Of a DNA stretch of 64,000 nucleotides, positions 8,729-17,465 are shown one piece after another. A program made the position numbers and the translations under genes. Origin of the DNA: Pseudomonadota bacterium. Its GTDB lineage: Bacteria > Desulfobacterota > Desulfobacteria > Desulfobacterales > Desulfobacteraceae. Positions within the stretch are counted from its first letter, which is position 1, and every line of letters begins with the position of its first letter. The DNA lies in assembly GCA_018821535.1 (NCBI GenBank), contig JAHJLV010000047.1:62001-126000 (forward strand), read 5' to 3'. The notes under the pieces were generated by a model, which made no database searches, was not told the origin of the DNA, and saw nothing but the letters and a program-made list of their open reading frames with translations.

Positions 8729-10444
8729 TTATTCGTTCATGGCATATTCGCCGTCAAGGGCCGCCACATATGTTTCCCAGACCCGGTCATACTGGGCAGC
8801 ATCGCCCTGGGCCGCAATCAGCATGATCTTTGTGCAATAGTCCTGCTGCTCTTTTTTGGTATTGGGCATCCCATAAATTTGAAGGGCAAACCGGGAAAAA
8901 TCACGAATCATAAAATCAAACATCTGGTTCACAATATCCTGATCAATTTTACTTAATTCACATTGTTCCAGAATCAGCTGACCATATACCACCACAGAGA
9001 ACATTTCACCCAAAGGCAGTGAGAAAGATGAATCCATATCCTGGGCTTTATCAGGGCCTGCTTTTTCCAGCATTTCCTTAAAATGCCCGATCTGCTTCAT
9101 AAAGCAGTTGATATTGGGTAAATCTGCAAATTTTTTGAAAGTTGGCAGGTAATCATGGAAGGCAACCTTACCAAGTCCGCCAGTGGGGCCCTGATCAAAT
9201 ATGAACAGATCATCCTTGTCTGAAAAATCAGGTGCCATGGGATCATAGGCCTTAGGATTGAAAAAATAATTTTTCATGAATTTCCGGATCAGCTGGACAT
9301 TGACGTGGACGGTTCCCTCAAGTTTGGAAGGTCCTCTGACTTCACTTGTGGCTGTAAAAAAATAGGTGTCTTTTTCAAAACCCTTTGCAGCAATCACATC
9401 CCACAGCAGATTGATCACCTCTTCTGCCTGCAGGGTCACTTTCATTTTGCTGGTGGGATTATACAGCATATACCGGCGATCATCCTTTGCTGCATTTCTG
9501 AAATAATCCGTGGCCCTTCGCTGATACAGTTTCATCCCCATCAGCCGCAGCCAGGCTTCCATGAAATTGCGACGCACATGGGGCATGTCTGTCACCCGGC
9601 GGCCATACAGCATCCGGTTGCTGGCATGGGTAATGGCTTCATAAAAACTGTGTTCTGCCATGCCAATGGAACACGGGCCGATATTGAATTTGCCGATATT
9701 GACGGTATTCAAAGCACAGTCCCATGCATGGGACCCTCTGGACAGAATGTCATCTTCAGTAATCGGATAATCATGCAGGGCAAAATTGGACACATACTGC
9801 TGATGGGAAATAACATTTTTTTTCAGTTCATAGGCTTTGTTCAGATAATCCGTGACAAAAAAAACATAGTCATCTGTCCCGTCTTTCACCTTGCCAAAAG
9901 TGGACACCATTTGTGCTTCATTGCCGTTGCCGATATAGTATTTTTCACCGTTTGCTGTCCAGGTGCCGTCCGATGCCGGGGTCAGGGCAGTTTCGGTTGA
10001 ATAGATATCTGCCCCCTTTGAACGTTCGGAAAGTCCAAAGGCAAAGATGCCGCCTTTTTTGAGCAGGGCTGCAGCTTTCTTTTTGGCAGTTTCATTGGGG
10101 CTCATCCATATGGGGCCCAACCCCAGAATGCTGACCTGAAAACAGTACCAGTAACCGGAACCGTAAAATGCCAGAAGCTCACTGTACTCGGCATTTCTGG
10201 CAGTATCCCAGCGGCAGTCCGGATCTCCGTTGGCGTAGGCTTTGGGGGTTAAAAGCTTGGCAAAAATCTGCTCTTTGCCCACAAATTCAACAAAATTCTT
10301 GTACCAGACCTTTTTATGAAAATCATCAGTAAGTCTGGTCTTTCCAAGCGATTCAAAAAAATGAATCGTCTTTTCCATAATTGCCTTGGAACCTGCATCA
10401 GAAATCAGATGCTGATATTTTTTTGGCTGCAGTAAATAATTCAT
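8729..10444 (-). CDS. Acyl-CoA dehydrogenase family protein
   Basis: A 571-residue FAD enzyme of the acyl-CoA dehydrogenase superfamily. Landmarks are the FAD/substrate loop FGLSERSKGADIYST and, near the C-terminus, SKLEGTVHVN, where Glu376 sits at the usual catalytic-base position. It is longer than typical 380-residue enzymes, with a C-terminal helical extension of about 150 residues as in the larger members. It should introduce (or reduce) an alpha-beta double bond in a CoA thioester. A GGAAG Shine-Dalgarno precedes the ATG, and a TetR-type operator lies at 10537-10550, about 95 bp upstream. It is in line with the Dms-like genes and the ferredoxin-like protein. Confidence 0.88.
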   Translation of the reverse strand: MNYLLQPKKYQHLISDAGSKAIMEKTIHFFESLGKTRLTDDFHKKVWYKNFVEFVGKEQIFAKLLTPKAYANGDPDCRWDTARNAEYSELLAFYGSGYWYCFQVSILGLGPIWMSPNETAKKKAAALLKKGGIFAFGLSERSKGADIYSTETALTPASDGTWTANGEKYYIGNGNEAQMVSTFGKVKDGTDDYVFFVTDYLNKAYELKKNVISHQQYVSNFALHDYPITEDDILSRGSHAWDCALNTVNIGKFNIGPCSIGMAEHSFYEAITHASNRMLYGRRVTDMPHVRRNFMEAWLRLMGMKLYQRRATDYFRNAAKDDRRYMLYNPTSKMKVTLQAEEVINLLWDVIAAKGFEKDTYFFTATSEVRGPSKLEGTVHVNVQLIRKFMKNYFFNPKAYDPMAPDFSDKDDLFIFDQGPTGGLGKVAFHDYLPTFKKFADLPNINCFMKQIGHFKEMLEKAGPDKAQDMDSSFSLPLGEMFSVVVYGQLILEQCELSKIDQDIVNQMFDFMIRDFSRFALQIYGMPNTKKEQQDYCTKIMLIAAQGDAAQYDRVWETYVAALDGEYAMNE

Positions 10445-10536
10445 GTTATCTTCCTTTTTTTTAATTTTTACAGGTTTTCAACTGATATTGAGTTTTAATC
10501 ATTAGCACATAAATCCATCAAAAAAAAACAAAAAAC

Positions 10537-10550
10537 CTACCGGTCAGTAG
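10537..10550 (-). promoter_or_regulatory. TetR-type operator upstream of acyl-CoA dehydrogenase gene
   Basis: CTACCGGTCAGTAG is a near-palindrome and shares ACCTACCGGT with the site at 14495-14508 before dmsA. It lies between the dmsC-like stop and the acyl-CoA dehydrogenase start. The TetR protein encoded at 14551 is the obvious candidate ligand. Confidence 0.6.
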
Positions 10551-10574
10551 ATTTTTGAATTCAGCATATGCATA

Positions 10575-11465
10575 TCAAGATTCATCTGATCCGATAAGGT
10601 AAAAGCTTGAACGGGACGATATTTCGCCTGCCACCACAAGAACAGCCGGGAATACAATTAGAAGATGTCCTGAATCAAAAATACGGATCATCATCATTAA
10701 AAGAATCAGAGAACACCCGGCAAACGTGCAGAAAAATCCCCGGATCATCATTTTTCTATACAAGGGGATTATATCCCTTGCCGGCAGTGATGCACCAACC
10801 AGTTGATCCATGCTGTATTCTTCCTGCGATGATAAACATTTTTCAACCAGTTTTAGCTGCATGGAAAACCTTGCAATCACAATAAACAAAGACAGAATAC
10901 TGAAAATAATCAACAGATTTTCCACACCGTCTGTCCTGCGTTGACCATAAAGCATCACAGCAGAAACCAGGGTGCCGAAGATAACAGGCGTTCCGAAAAA
11001 ATCCAAAAAGGTAGTTGCGCTGTGCCATCCTGTCTTGCCCGTGGAATAATAAATACGTGCCATGCTCAAAATGACCAAAACACCTGCCCCGAGTGTCAGC
11101 CATATCAATAAAAAACTTAAATTGCCGTATTTTTCCATCAAAAAACCTGCAGCCCACAGCACAAAAAAGGCAGATGTAAAAAAGATCTCCCGGCTGAGCC
11201 AGGATTTTGATAAATTTGTCACGGAACGATACGCCCGGAACGGATTCCCCAGATGAAAAACCGATACTGCCATTCCCGCCAGAATCAATAACCCGGTCAG
11301 GCCCATGGTCCTTGAAGTCAGTGGGTTCATGGTCTGGCTTGTCATTTGTCCGGCACCGGATTCTCCTGCAAAAATCAGCCGGAAAACCAAAAGAAAAAAA
11401 ACTATTCCAACAGCAGCCTGCAGCATCAGGCTGTACACAATTAAAGACCATTCTTTTCGTAACAT
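10575..11465 (-). CDS. DmsC-like membrane anchor subunit
   Basis: A 296-residue protein with about eight hydrophobic segments, matching the DmsC anchor family that binds menaquinol and holds DmsAB at the membrane. The family motif HLGNPFRAYRSVTN...SWLSREI is present after the second helix. It follows the DmsB-like gene by about 55 bp and would connect the catalytic subunits at 11520-14469 to the quinone pool. Confidence 0.85.
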   Translation of the reverse strand: MLRKEWSLIVYSLMLQAAVGIVFFLLVFRLIFAGESGAGQMTSQTMNPLTSRTMGLTGLLILAGMAVSVFHLGNPFRAYRSVTNLSKSWLSREIFFTSAFFVLWAAGFLMEKYGNLSFLLIWLTLGAGVLVILSMARIYYSTGKTGWHSATTFLDFFGTPVIFGTLVSAVMLYGQRRTDGVENLLIIFSILSLFIVIARFSMQLKLVEKCLSSQEEYSMDQLVGASLPARDIIPLYRKMMIRGFFCTFAGCSLILLMMMIRIFDSGHLLIVFPAVLVVAGEISSRSSFYLIGSDES

Positions 11466-11519
11466 GTATTTTGTTCCTTCCAGTATTGTGTTCCCATGGG
11501 CATAAAGCGCTTTTGATGT

Positions 11520-12146
11520 TTAAATCAGATAAAAAACCGAGGGGCCTGTTCCTTTGTTTTCCAAAAGGCGTGTATACTTTCGGGTTGCAAGCAGGATTGA
11601 GACTTCACTGTTCTTGTCTTCAAGATCTCCAAAATATCGGGCCCGAACCGGACACACCTCAACACAGTTTGGCTGCAGCCCTTTGTCCAGACGGTTATGA
11701 CAGAATGTGCACTTGGTCACGGTTCCTTTCTGCTGTTTTTCAACCCAGGCATCTCCCACCTGAAAATCCAGATAATATTCCGGATTTTTTTCATTATAAC
11801 TGCGAACCTGGGTATACGGACAGGCCATGATGCACATCCGGCATCCCAGACAGATTTCATAATCCTGCATGACAATGCCGTCTTCTCTTTTATAGGTCGC
11901 TTGTGCAGGGCAGGCCGCAACACAGGGCGGATCTTCACAATGCTGACAATTCAAGGTCAAATACTTCATTTCAAGGTTGGGAAAAGACCCGTGAGGGGTG
12001 TCCATTGCCGGGCCGCCAAAGGTCAGCACCCGATTCCACCAGACATCATTGGGAAGATTATTGCCCTGTTTGCAGGCAATTGCACAGGTGTGACAACCAA
12101 TACAGCGTTGCATATCCACCAGCATACCATATCTTTTATCAGCCAT
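11520..12146 (-). CDS. DmsB-like four-cluster [4Fe-4S] electron-transfer subunit
   Basis: The start is set at ATG 12146 (MADKRYGML), behind an AGGA Shine-Dalgarno and overlapping the end of the DmsA-like gene; an upstream in-frame ATG at 12203 would lie well inside dmsA. The 208-residue protein carries all sixteen cysteines of the DmsB/NrfC/PhsB family in four groups: CIGCHTCAIAC, CQHCEDPPCVAAC, CLGCRMCIMAC and CTFC with NCVEVC. It would relay electrons between the molybdenum subunit and the membrane anchor. Confidence 0.9.
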   Translation of the reverse strand: MADKRYGMLVDMQRCIGCHTCAIACKQGNNLPNDVWWNRVLTFGGPAMDTPHGSFPNLEMKYLTLNCQHCEDPPCVAACPAQATYKREDGIVMQDYEICLGCRMCIMACPYTQVRSYNEKNPEYYLDFQVGDAWVEKQQKGTVTKCTFCHNRLDKGLQPNCVEVCPVRARYFGDLEDKNSEVSILLATRKYTRLLENKGTGPSVFYLI

Positions 12147-14469
12147 TTTTTTTCCTGTCCCGGGAATCTGTTTTAAATTTACGCACCTGGCAAAGCACGT
12201 CATAAAAACATTGATTGTAACTGGTTGTATTTACATGATCTGTTGTCAATTCCTGATAAGACCCTGCAATAAACTGATGCCGCTGCCATCCTTTGGGAAC
12301 CGAAACCATGCCCGGGCGCTGGGCCTGGCTTAATCTGGCTTTGAGCACCACATGACCGCGGTCATTGAAAACCTCAACCACATCACCGTCTTTAATACCT
12401 CTTTTTTTGGCATCTTTCGGGCTGATACTGACTAACGGCTCAGGGTCCAGTTCCCGGAGCCACGGGGTTCCGAACCACTGACTGTGAAGCCGCCAGCGCT
12501 GGCGGACAGTATGATACACCAGCGGATATTTTTTGGCCAGCGGATGATCCGGCCATGCTTCAATGGGCGGCTCAAATACAGGAAGGTGCTCACGGCTTTT
12601 ATCAATTTCAATGCCGCAGTCCAGACGGGGTCTGGGATCTTCCACATAAAACTCCAGTCGTTTTGACCGGGTCCAGAAGATATTATTCTCCCAGTTTACC
12701 CAGCAGGTGGGCAAAGTCTGGACCACTTTTTTTTCTTTTAAGGCATCCAGTGTCAAGCCTTCTTTTCGGGCCACATCGTTGTCAATGAGCATGTCAATAA
12801 ATTCTTCATCAGTGTAATCAAAAAACTGGCCCAGCCCCATGCCCTTTGCAATCATCCGGTAGATATCCATATCGGATTTGGATTCATACGCAGGCTCAAG
12901 TGCTTTTTCAGAAATCGCAGTATATGGATGAAACGGCCCCTGGACAATATCCAGCATTTCAAACCAGTGACACACCGGCAGCACCAGATCCGCATATTTT
13001 GTGGTATCTGTCGGCACGATATCTGCGGCAACAATAAAATCCAGGGCAGGAAAAATGGTATTTAAAATTTCATTCTGGTTTGTGGCATTGCACACCACGT
13101 TGCTGGCATAAATGAACAAGGCTTTTATGGGATGCGCCTTGTTGTAAAACTGTCCGGTCTTTAAGACGTGTTTTAAATATACCCAGGGAATGGTAGTGGA
13201 TTTTTTGCCTTCCGGAAAAAACAGTTTTGCAAAATTCACATCATGCCCCACCCGGCCGATATGGCCCACCGAAGCGCCGGGCTTGCCGATATTGCCGGTC
13301 AAGGATGCAAGAATGCCCCAGGCATGTCCGGTCTGGACACCATTGTCATATTGAATAAACCCGTTATAAATACTGGCCGGCGTGTTCGCAGCATACAGTC
13401 TTGCCAGATCCTGAATAATATGGGGCTCAATTTCACATAATTTACCAGCATATTCCGGTGTATAAACAGACATGGATTTTTTTAGCAGGCTAAAGGCCGT
13501 GGTTACCTTAAATTCAGTTGTTTCGCCCGGTATGTTAAAAGAGCCTTCCAATGCCGGATTTTCAACCTGATCCAGCATTGAGCCGCAGCCGGTTTGATTA
13601 TCCCAGACAATATAGGGATCCCGTGATTTTTTCTCGGGCTTTACACCGGTCAGATCGCTGTGCCGCAAAAACCGTCCAGTATCTTCTCTGACCAGAAAAG
13701 GTGCAACTGTATGTGCTAAAAGATAGTTTGTATCATATAATTTTTCGCTAAGGATCACCTGGGCCATGGCCATGGCAAGCGCCGGATCTGAACCGGGTCG
13801 AAGCGAAATCCACTGGTCTGCCCTGGCCGCACAGGCCGTGAACCGCGGATCAATAACCACAATTTTTGCGCCTTTTTGCTGTGCTTCCAGAACAAAGCGC
13901 CAGTCATGGGGGTGGGAATCTGTAATATTGGCAGCCCAGATCAGAATGGTTTTTGCATTCACCAGATCTGCCCGGTCATTGCTCTGGTTCCAGGTATTAC
14001 CGGTGCCAAGGACTCTGCCAAGACCATGGGTATCCGACATATCCAGCGAATGCTCTGTCTGGGTGGCATGCATGACATTGGCCAGACGATAACTGGAATA
14101 TGCACCGTGAATATAGGCTTCAGAGCCACTGACCCCGGAAAAAGCAATGGATTGTTTTCCAAATTCCTGCTGATATGATTTAAACCGGGTACAGATCAGA
14201 TCAATGGCTTCATCCCAGGAAATGCGTTCCCATTTACCTTCTCCACGTTCTCCGATGCGCTTCATGGGATATTTTAAACGATCCGGATCATAAATGCGCT
14301 GGACATGACTCAAGCCCCTGAGGCACACCCGGTTATACCGTGAATCAGGAAAAGGCGCCATCTGGGTTTTAACGGCTTTTCCGTTTCTTACATGAACATG
14401 CAGACGACACCGGCTTTGACAGTTTCCACTGCACATGCAGCTGTATATTTTTTCTTCACTATCTGACAT
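12139..14469 (-). CDS. DmsA-like molybdopterin oxidoreductase catalytic subunit
   Basis: A 776-residue bis-MGD enzyme of the DMSO reductase family. ATG 14469 (MSDSEEK), behind GAGGTG, is preferred to the adjacent TTG at 14472. N-terminal cysteines CMCSGNCQSRC with a later CLRG bind a [4Fe-4S] cluster. LDMSDTHG aligns with the region holding the serine molybdenum ligand of DMSO reductases. The C-terminal molydopterin-binding domain includes SISPKDAKKRGIKDGD. There is no twin-arginine signal peptide, unlike E. coli DmsA, so it probably faces the cytoplasm. Given its acyl-CoA neighbours the substrate may be an intracellular CoA-linked compound, not DMSO. Direction of catalysis is open. Confidence 0.88.
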   Translation of the reverse strand: MSDSEEKIYSCMCSGNCQSRCRLHVHVRNGKAVKTQMAPFPDSRYNRVCLRGLSHVQRIYDPDRLKYPMKRIGERGEGKWERISWDEAIDLICTRFKSYQQEFGKQSIAFSGVSGSEAYIHGAYSSYRLANVMHATQTEHSLDMSDTHGLGRVLGTGNTWNQSNDRADLVNAKTILIWAANITDSHPHDWRFVLEAQQKGAKIVVIDPRFTACAARADQWISLRPGSDPALAMAMAQVILSEKLYDTNYLLAHTVAPFLVREDTGRFLRHSDLTGVKPEKKSRDPYIVWDNQTGCGSMLDQVENPALEGSFNIPGETTEFKVTTAFSLLKKSMSVYTPEYAGKLCEIEPHIIQDLARLYAANTPASIYNGFIQYDNGVQTGHAWGILASLTGNIGKPGASVGHIGRVGHDVNFAKLFFPEGKKSTTIPWVYLKHVLKTGQFYNKAHPIKALFIYASNVVCNATNQNEILNTIFPALDFIVAADIVPTDTTKYADLVLPVCHWFEMLDIVQGPFHPYTAISEKALEPAYESKSDMDIYRMIAKGMGLGQFFDYTDEEFIDMLIDNDVARKEGLTLDALKEKKVVQTLPTCWVNWENNIFWTRSKRLEFYVEDPRPRLDCGIEIDKSREHLPVFEPPIEAWPDHPLAKKYPLVYHTVRQRWRLHSQWFGTPWLRELDPEPLVSISPKDAKKRGIKDGDVVEVFNDRGHVVLKARLSQAQRPGMVSVPKGWQRHQFIAGSYQELTTDHVNTTSYNQCFYDVLCQVRKFKTDSRDRKKNG

Positions 14470-14496
14470 CAAAACACCTCAATCTTATAAAAAACC

Positions 14497-14508
14497 TACC
14501 GGTTGGTA
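14497..14508 (-). promoter_or_regulatory. TetR-type operator upstream of dmsA-like gene
   Basis: TACCGGTTGGTA is palindromic in purine/pyrimidine sense (TACCRRYYGGTA), 28 bp upstream of the dmsA-like start and between it and the end of the tetR gene. It matches the site at 10537-10550. This core is typical of TetR-family operators. Confidence 0.62.
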
Positions 14509-14550
14509 CATTTTTTAAAATCAGATGTCAAGCGCAACAGAAAACTGCTC

Positions 14551-15147
14551 CTAACTTTTTTTTATTTTCCGATCACGCATCAAAGCCATGATTGATTTTT
14601 TACAGTCAATTAATGCGTCCGGATTGCCGGAAATTTTGGAAAGTACAAGTCCACCTTGAATCAAGGCGATAATGGTTCTGGAAAAAGCCAGGGGGGATTC
14701 TTTGAGTGTTATTTCATTATTTTCAACCGCTTTTTTGAGCAGTTTTTCAAACCGGATCACCCAGTCATCAAACACTTTTTCAACAAAGGCCGCCACCTGT
14801 GTTCCGTTTTTTCCCATTTCAAGTGCCATATTGCCGAACAGACACCCTTTTGATGTTCCGTCTTCAATATGATACCCCACAATGGCTTCCACTACGGCCA
14901 TGATCTGATCAGACGGCGGCAGATGGCCAATGGGTTCATTGATCTGTATTTCGTATTTTGCCAAAGCTTTATCAAGGACATCCACTGCCAGTTTTTCTTT
15001 GGAAGGATAATGAAAATAAAACGTACCTTTTTTTATTCCTGAAGAATCCAGCACATGATTGATACTGGTGCTGCCATATCCTTTTTTATGAAACAACCCA
15101 AGGGATGCCTTTTTGATCCGTTCTCTCGTTGCGTCGCCTTTTTGCAT
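14551..15147 (-). CDS. TetR/AcrR family transcriptional regulator
   Basis: A 198-residue repressor. The N-terminal helix-turn-helix spans about residues 8-55 (TRERIKKASLGLFHKKGYGS, recognition helix region SGIKKGTFYFHYPSKEKL). The C-terminal ligand domain contains KGCLFGNMALEMG, as in TetR proteins of the LmrA/YxaF/NemR type. It is encoded just upstream of the DmsABC-like genes, in the same direction, with matching operators at 14497 and 10537. It is the likely local repressor of the catabolic block; the inducer is presumably a pathway acyl-CoA or free acid. Confidence 0.9.
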   Translation of the reverse strand: MQKGDATRERIKKASLGLFHKKGYGSTSINHVLDSSGIKKGTFYFHYPSKEKLAVDVLDKALAKYEIQINEPIGHLPPSDQIMAVVEAIVGYHIEDGTSKGCLFGNMALEMGKNGTQVAAFVEKVFDDWVIRFEKLLKKAVENNEITLKESPLAFSRTIIALIQGGLVLSKISGNPDALIDCKKSIMALMRDRKIKKS

Positions 15148-15213
15148 GTATCCCCTGAAAAATGTTGTTTTTCAATTTCAAATATCCTTAATTACATCAG
15201 AATCTGCAAGAAT

Positions 15214-15702
15214 TCAATCCTTTAACTGTATAAACAGCAGCTCCCCTTTGGCACAGACTGTCTGTTGGGCCAGAAGGTCTACCTCAATGGTGACTTTGCG
15301 TCCGTTGATCTGTTTGACCCGACCTCTGAGTTCAAGTTCGGTGTTGATGGGTGTGGGGGCAAGAAAGTTGACCTTTAAGCTGGCAGTGACAAATCTGGGC
15401 ATCTCTCCTTTTTTAACACAGATACCCAGCTCCCGCACTTTTGCCCCTGCGGCTGTTGCAGCGCCATGACAATCGATCAGAGAGGCGATCAATCCGCCAT
15501 ATATAATATCTTTTTTCCCGCCGGAATAGTGGCTGGCCGGAAGTATCCTGCAGACGCTTTCCTCTCCCTCCCAGAAACTTTTGAGTTTAAGTCCTTTTTC
15601 ATTCAATCTGCCACATCCATAGCAGTGGGAATAATCATCCGCATAATAGTCCTGAAATGCATTCTGTTCATCTGAATGGCAGCAGTTCACATCTGTACTC
15701 AT
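15214..15702 (-). CDS. PaaI-type hotdog-fold thioesterase
   Basis: The start at ATG 15702 (MSTDVNCC) is favoured because GGGAG lies six bases upstream; a longer frame opens at 15738. The 162-residue protein has the hotdog signature GGLIASLIDCHGAATA with family-typical PRFVTASLKVNFLAPTPI. It probably hydrolyses an acyl-CoA, recycling CoA when the catabolic pathway stalls. An N-terminal CYGCG pair with HCYGCGRLN is common in this subgroup. It lies between the TetR and amidase genes on the same strand. Confidence 0.85.
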   Translation of the reverse strand: MSTDVNCCHSDEQNAFQDYYADDYSHCYGCGRLNEKGLKLKSFWEGEESVCRILPASHYSGGKKDIIYGGLIASLIDCHGAATAAGAKVRELGICVKKGEMPRFVTASLKVNFLAPTPINTELELRGRVKQINGRKVTIEVDLLAQQTVCAKGELLFIQLKD

Positions 15703-15764
15703 TTCCATCTCCCTGATTTTATAGTGTGCTGATTTCACGCCTCAAGACATTTTTCAGCCATGTC

Positions 15765-17234
15765 CTACACAAATTTTTCCGGCGGATGATATCCACCCAC
15801 AACATCGGCCATGAGCCCGGCGATATGAATCGGGGTCCGGTCCTCAAGATACGGGCCGACAATCTGAATGCCCACGGGCAGCCCGCTTAAAGTCATTCCC
15901 ACCGGTGCGATGGTTGCGGGCAGATAGACCATATTGGTCAGTCCGGCCCAACCCATAAGATCTGCATAGGGTCTTGGTTTTCCATTCACCGTTATGGTTC
16001 TGCCGTGAAAGGGCTGGTGGTCATGGGCAAATGCAGGAACACAGGTTGCAGGACAAAGCACTGCATCATGATCCTTGAAAAAATCCGCCCATTTGTGCCG
16101 CAGGATCTGCCGCTGGGCATCCTGCATCAGCCATGAGCGGTGACGTTGAATGGCGCCGCGTTTGAACCGCGCCATTGGATCTTTTTTCGTGTCACCCGGG
16201 TTCTGCGCCTCACAGATCCATTCTTCAAACATTTTTGGCGGCACCCCAAGGCCCATGACGCCGTTGAGCAGGTCAAAAAAGATATCCATGGCCGAGTTGA
16301 AATCGATATCCGGGCGTTGGTCCACGATTTGTGCACCGGATTTTGCAAGCGCATCTGCTGCATTTTGAAGCGCGTTTCCCACTTGTGAATCCACCGGGCA
16401 GGCCGGATCATTTAGCCACAGACCAATGCGATAATCACAAAGTCTTTTTTTTCTTGGTTCGGGCAGATGAATCTGCCAGGCCGTCTTTTCCGGCCGTTCA
16501 GGAGAAACGATAATCCCGAGCGCCAGGTCAAGATCCTGTGCATTTCTGGCAAGCGGACCGCTGACAAGGATATCTGAAGGAAAGGTCTGATCTCCGGGAA
16601 AGACACCTGGCGGCGGGGGAATCATCCCTTTGTCCGGCACAATACCAAAGGATGGTTTGTGCCCGTAAATGCCGCAGAAATTGGCTGGATGGCGTATGGA
16701 GCCTGCAATATCATTCCCGATTTCAAGTCCGGTAAGCCCGGCTGCAACGGCTGCGGCAGCCCCCCCGGAAGAGCCGCCCGGCGTAAGAGAAAAATCCCAG
16801 GGGTTGTTGGTCTGTCCATAAACCTCATTGTAACTTTGAATGTCCTCTCCATATCTTGGCATATTGGTTTTTCCAAAAATAATGGCCCCCTGATCCAGTA
16901 GTGACTGGACAAGATCAGCATTCTGTTCCGGCATATGATTTTTTAATGCCGGTGCCCCTGCAGTGCAGGGCATCCCCACCACTTCAAGATTGTCTTTGAT
17001 CGTCATGGGAAGTCCATGGAGAGCTCCCCATGTTTCCCCTTTTGCCAGGGCCTGGTCTGCCTTGGCCGCTCTTTTCCTGGCATCTTCAAAATTCGTGGCA
17101 ACAATGGCATTGATGGCGGGATTCAAGTGTTCGATTCTTTCAATATAGGACTCAAGAAGTTCCAGAGCGCTGATGTGTTTGTGCCGGATGGCGTTGATCA
17201 GGTCTGTTGCGGAGTGAAATGCCCGTGAGTTCAT
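15765..17234 (-). CDS. Amidase signature family hydrolase
   Basis: A 489-residue cytoplasmic amidase. The Ser-cisSer-Lys triad is intact: Lys80 (TIKDN), Ser in GGSSGG at 153-158, and nucleophile Ser179 in DIAGSIRHP. It hydrolyses a carboxamide to acid and ammonia. As the first gene upstream of the thioesterase and catabolic genes, it may release the acid that is then activated and degraded, though the substrate cannot be told. A TTGACA promoter lies at 17293-17321 with inverted repeats upstream. Confidence 0.9.
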   Translation of the reverse strand: MNSRAFHSATDLINAIRHKHISALELLESYIERIEHLNPAINAIVATNFEDARKRAAKADQALAKGETWGALHGLPMTIKDNLEVVGMPCTAGAPALKNHMPEQNADLVQSLLDQGAIIFGKTNMPRYGEDIQSYNEVYGQTNNPWDFSLTPGGSSGGAAAAVAAGLTGLEIGNDIAGSIRHPANFCGIYGHKPSFGIVPDKGMIPPPPGVFPGDQTFPSDILVSGPLARNAQDLDLALGIIVSPERPEKTAWQIHLPEPRKKRLCDYRIGLWLNDPACPVDSQVGNALQNAADALAKSGAQIVDQRPDIDFNSAMDIFFDLLNGVMGLGVPPKMFEEWICEAQNPGDTKKDPMARFKRGAIQRHRSWLMQDAQRQILRHKWADFFKDHDAVLCPATCVPAFAHDHQPFHGRTITVNGKPRPYADLMGWAGLTNMVYLPATIAPVGMTLSGLPVGIQIVGPYLEDRTPIHIAGLMADVVGGYHPPEKFV

Positions 17235-17292
17235 ATCTTTTCTCCTGTCAGATGTATGAGGTTTTTTTCAATTCCTTTTTTGATGTCTGTAA

Positions 17293-17321
17293 ACTATCCC
17301 CTTGCAGCAGTGTATTGTCAA
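17293..17321 (-). promoter_or_regulatory. Sigma70-like promoter of the amidase gene
   Basis: On the minus strand TTGACA (17316-17321) is followed after 17 bp by GATAGT (17293-17298), about 60 bp upstream of the amidase ATG. Confidence 0.5.
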
Positions 17322-17333
17322 TATATAGTTTCA

Positions 17334-17398
17334 GTGATCATTGTTTTGTATCCACTGATCACAGAATTTGTGCACAGAGCACAAATAACAGCACAAAT
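17334..17398 (-). promoter_or_regulatory. Inverted repeats upstream of the amidase promoter
   Basis: ATTTGTGC (17366-17373) and GCACAAAT (17379-17386) form a perfect 8-bp inverted repeat, and a third GCACAAAT lies at 17391-17398. A second pair, GTGATCA (17334-17340) and TGATCAC (17356-17362), lies nearer the promoter. The placement just upstream of the -35 box suits an activator. The 231-bp intergenic space contains nothing else recognisable. Confidence 0.4.
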
Positions 17399-17465
17399 AC
17401 CGCTGATATCTTTTGTCAGCAGAAAACAAACCACTATTTTAACGGGATATTTCATATCAATACTG

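Noticed and set aside
12147..12203. Longer start for the DmsB-like protein
   Set aside because: It would extend into dmsA by 65 bases with no ribosome site; ATG 12146 has AGGA and the family N-terminus.
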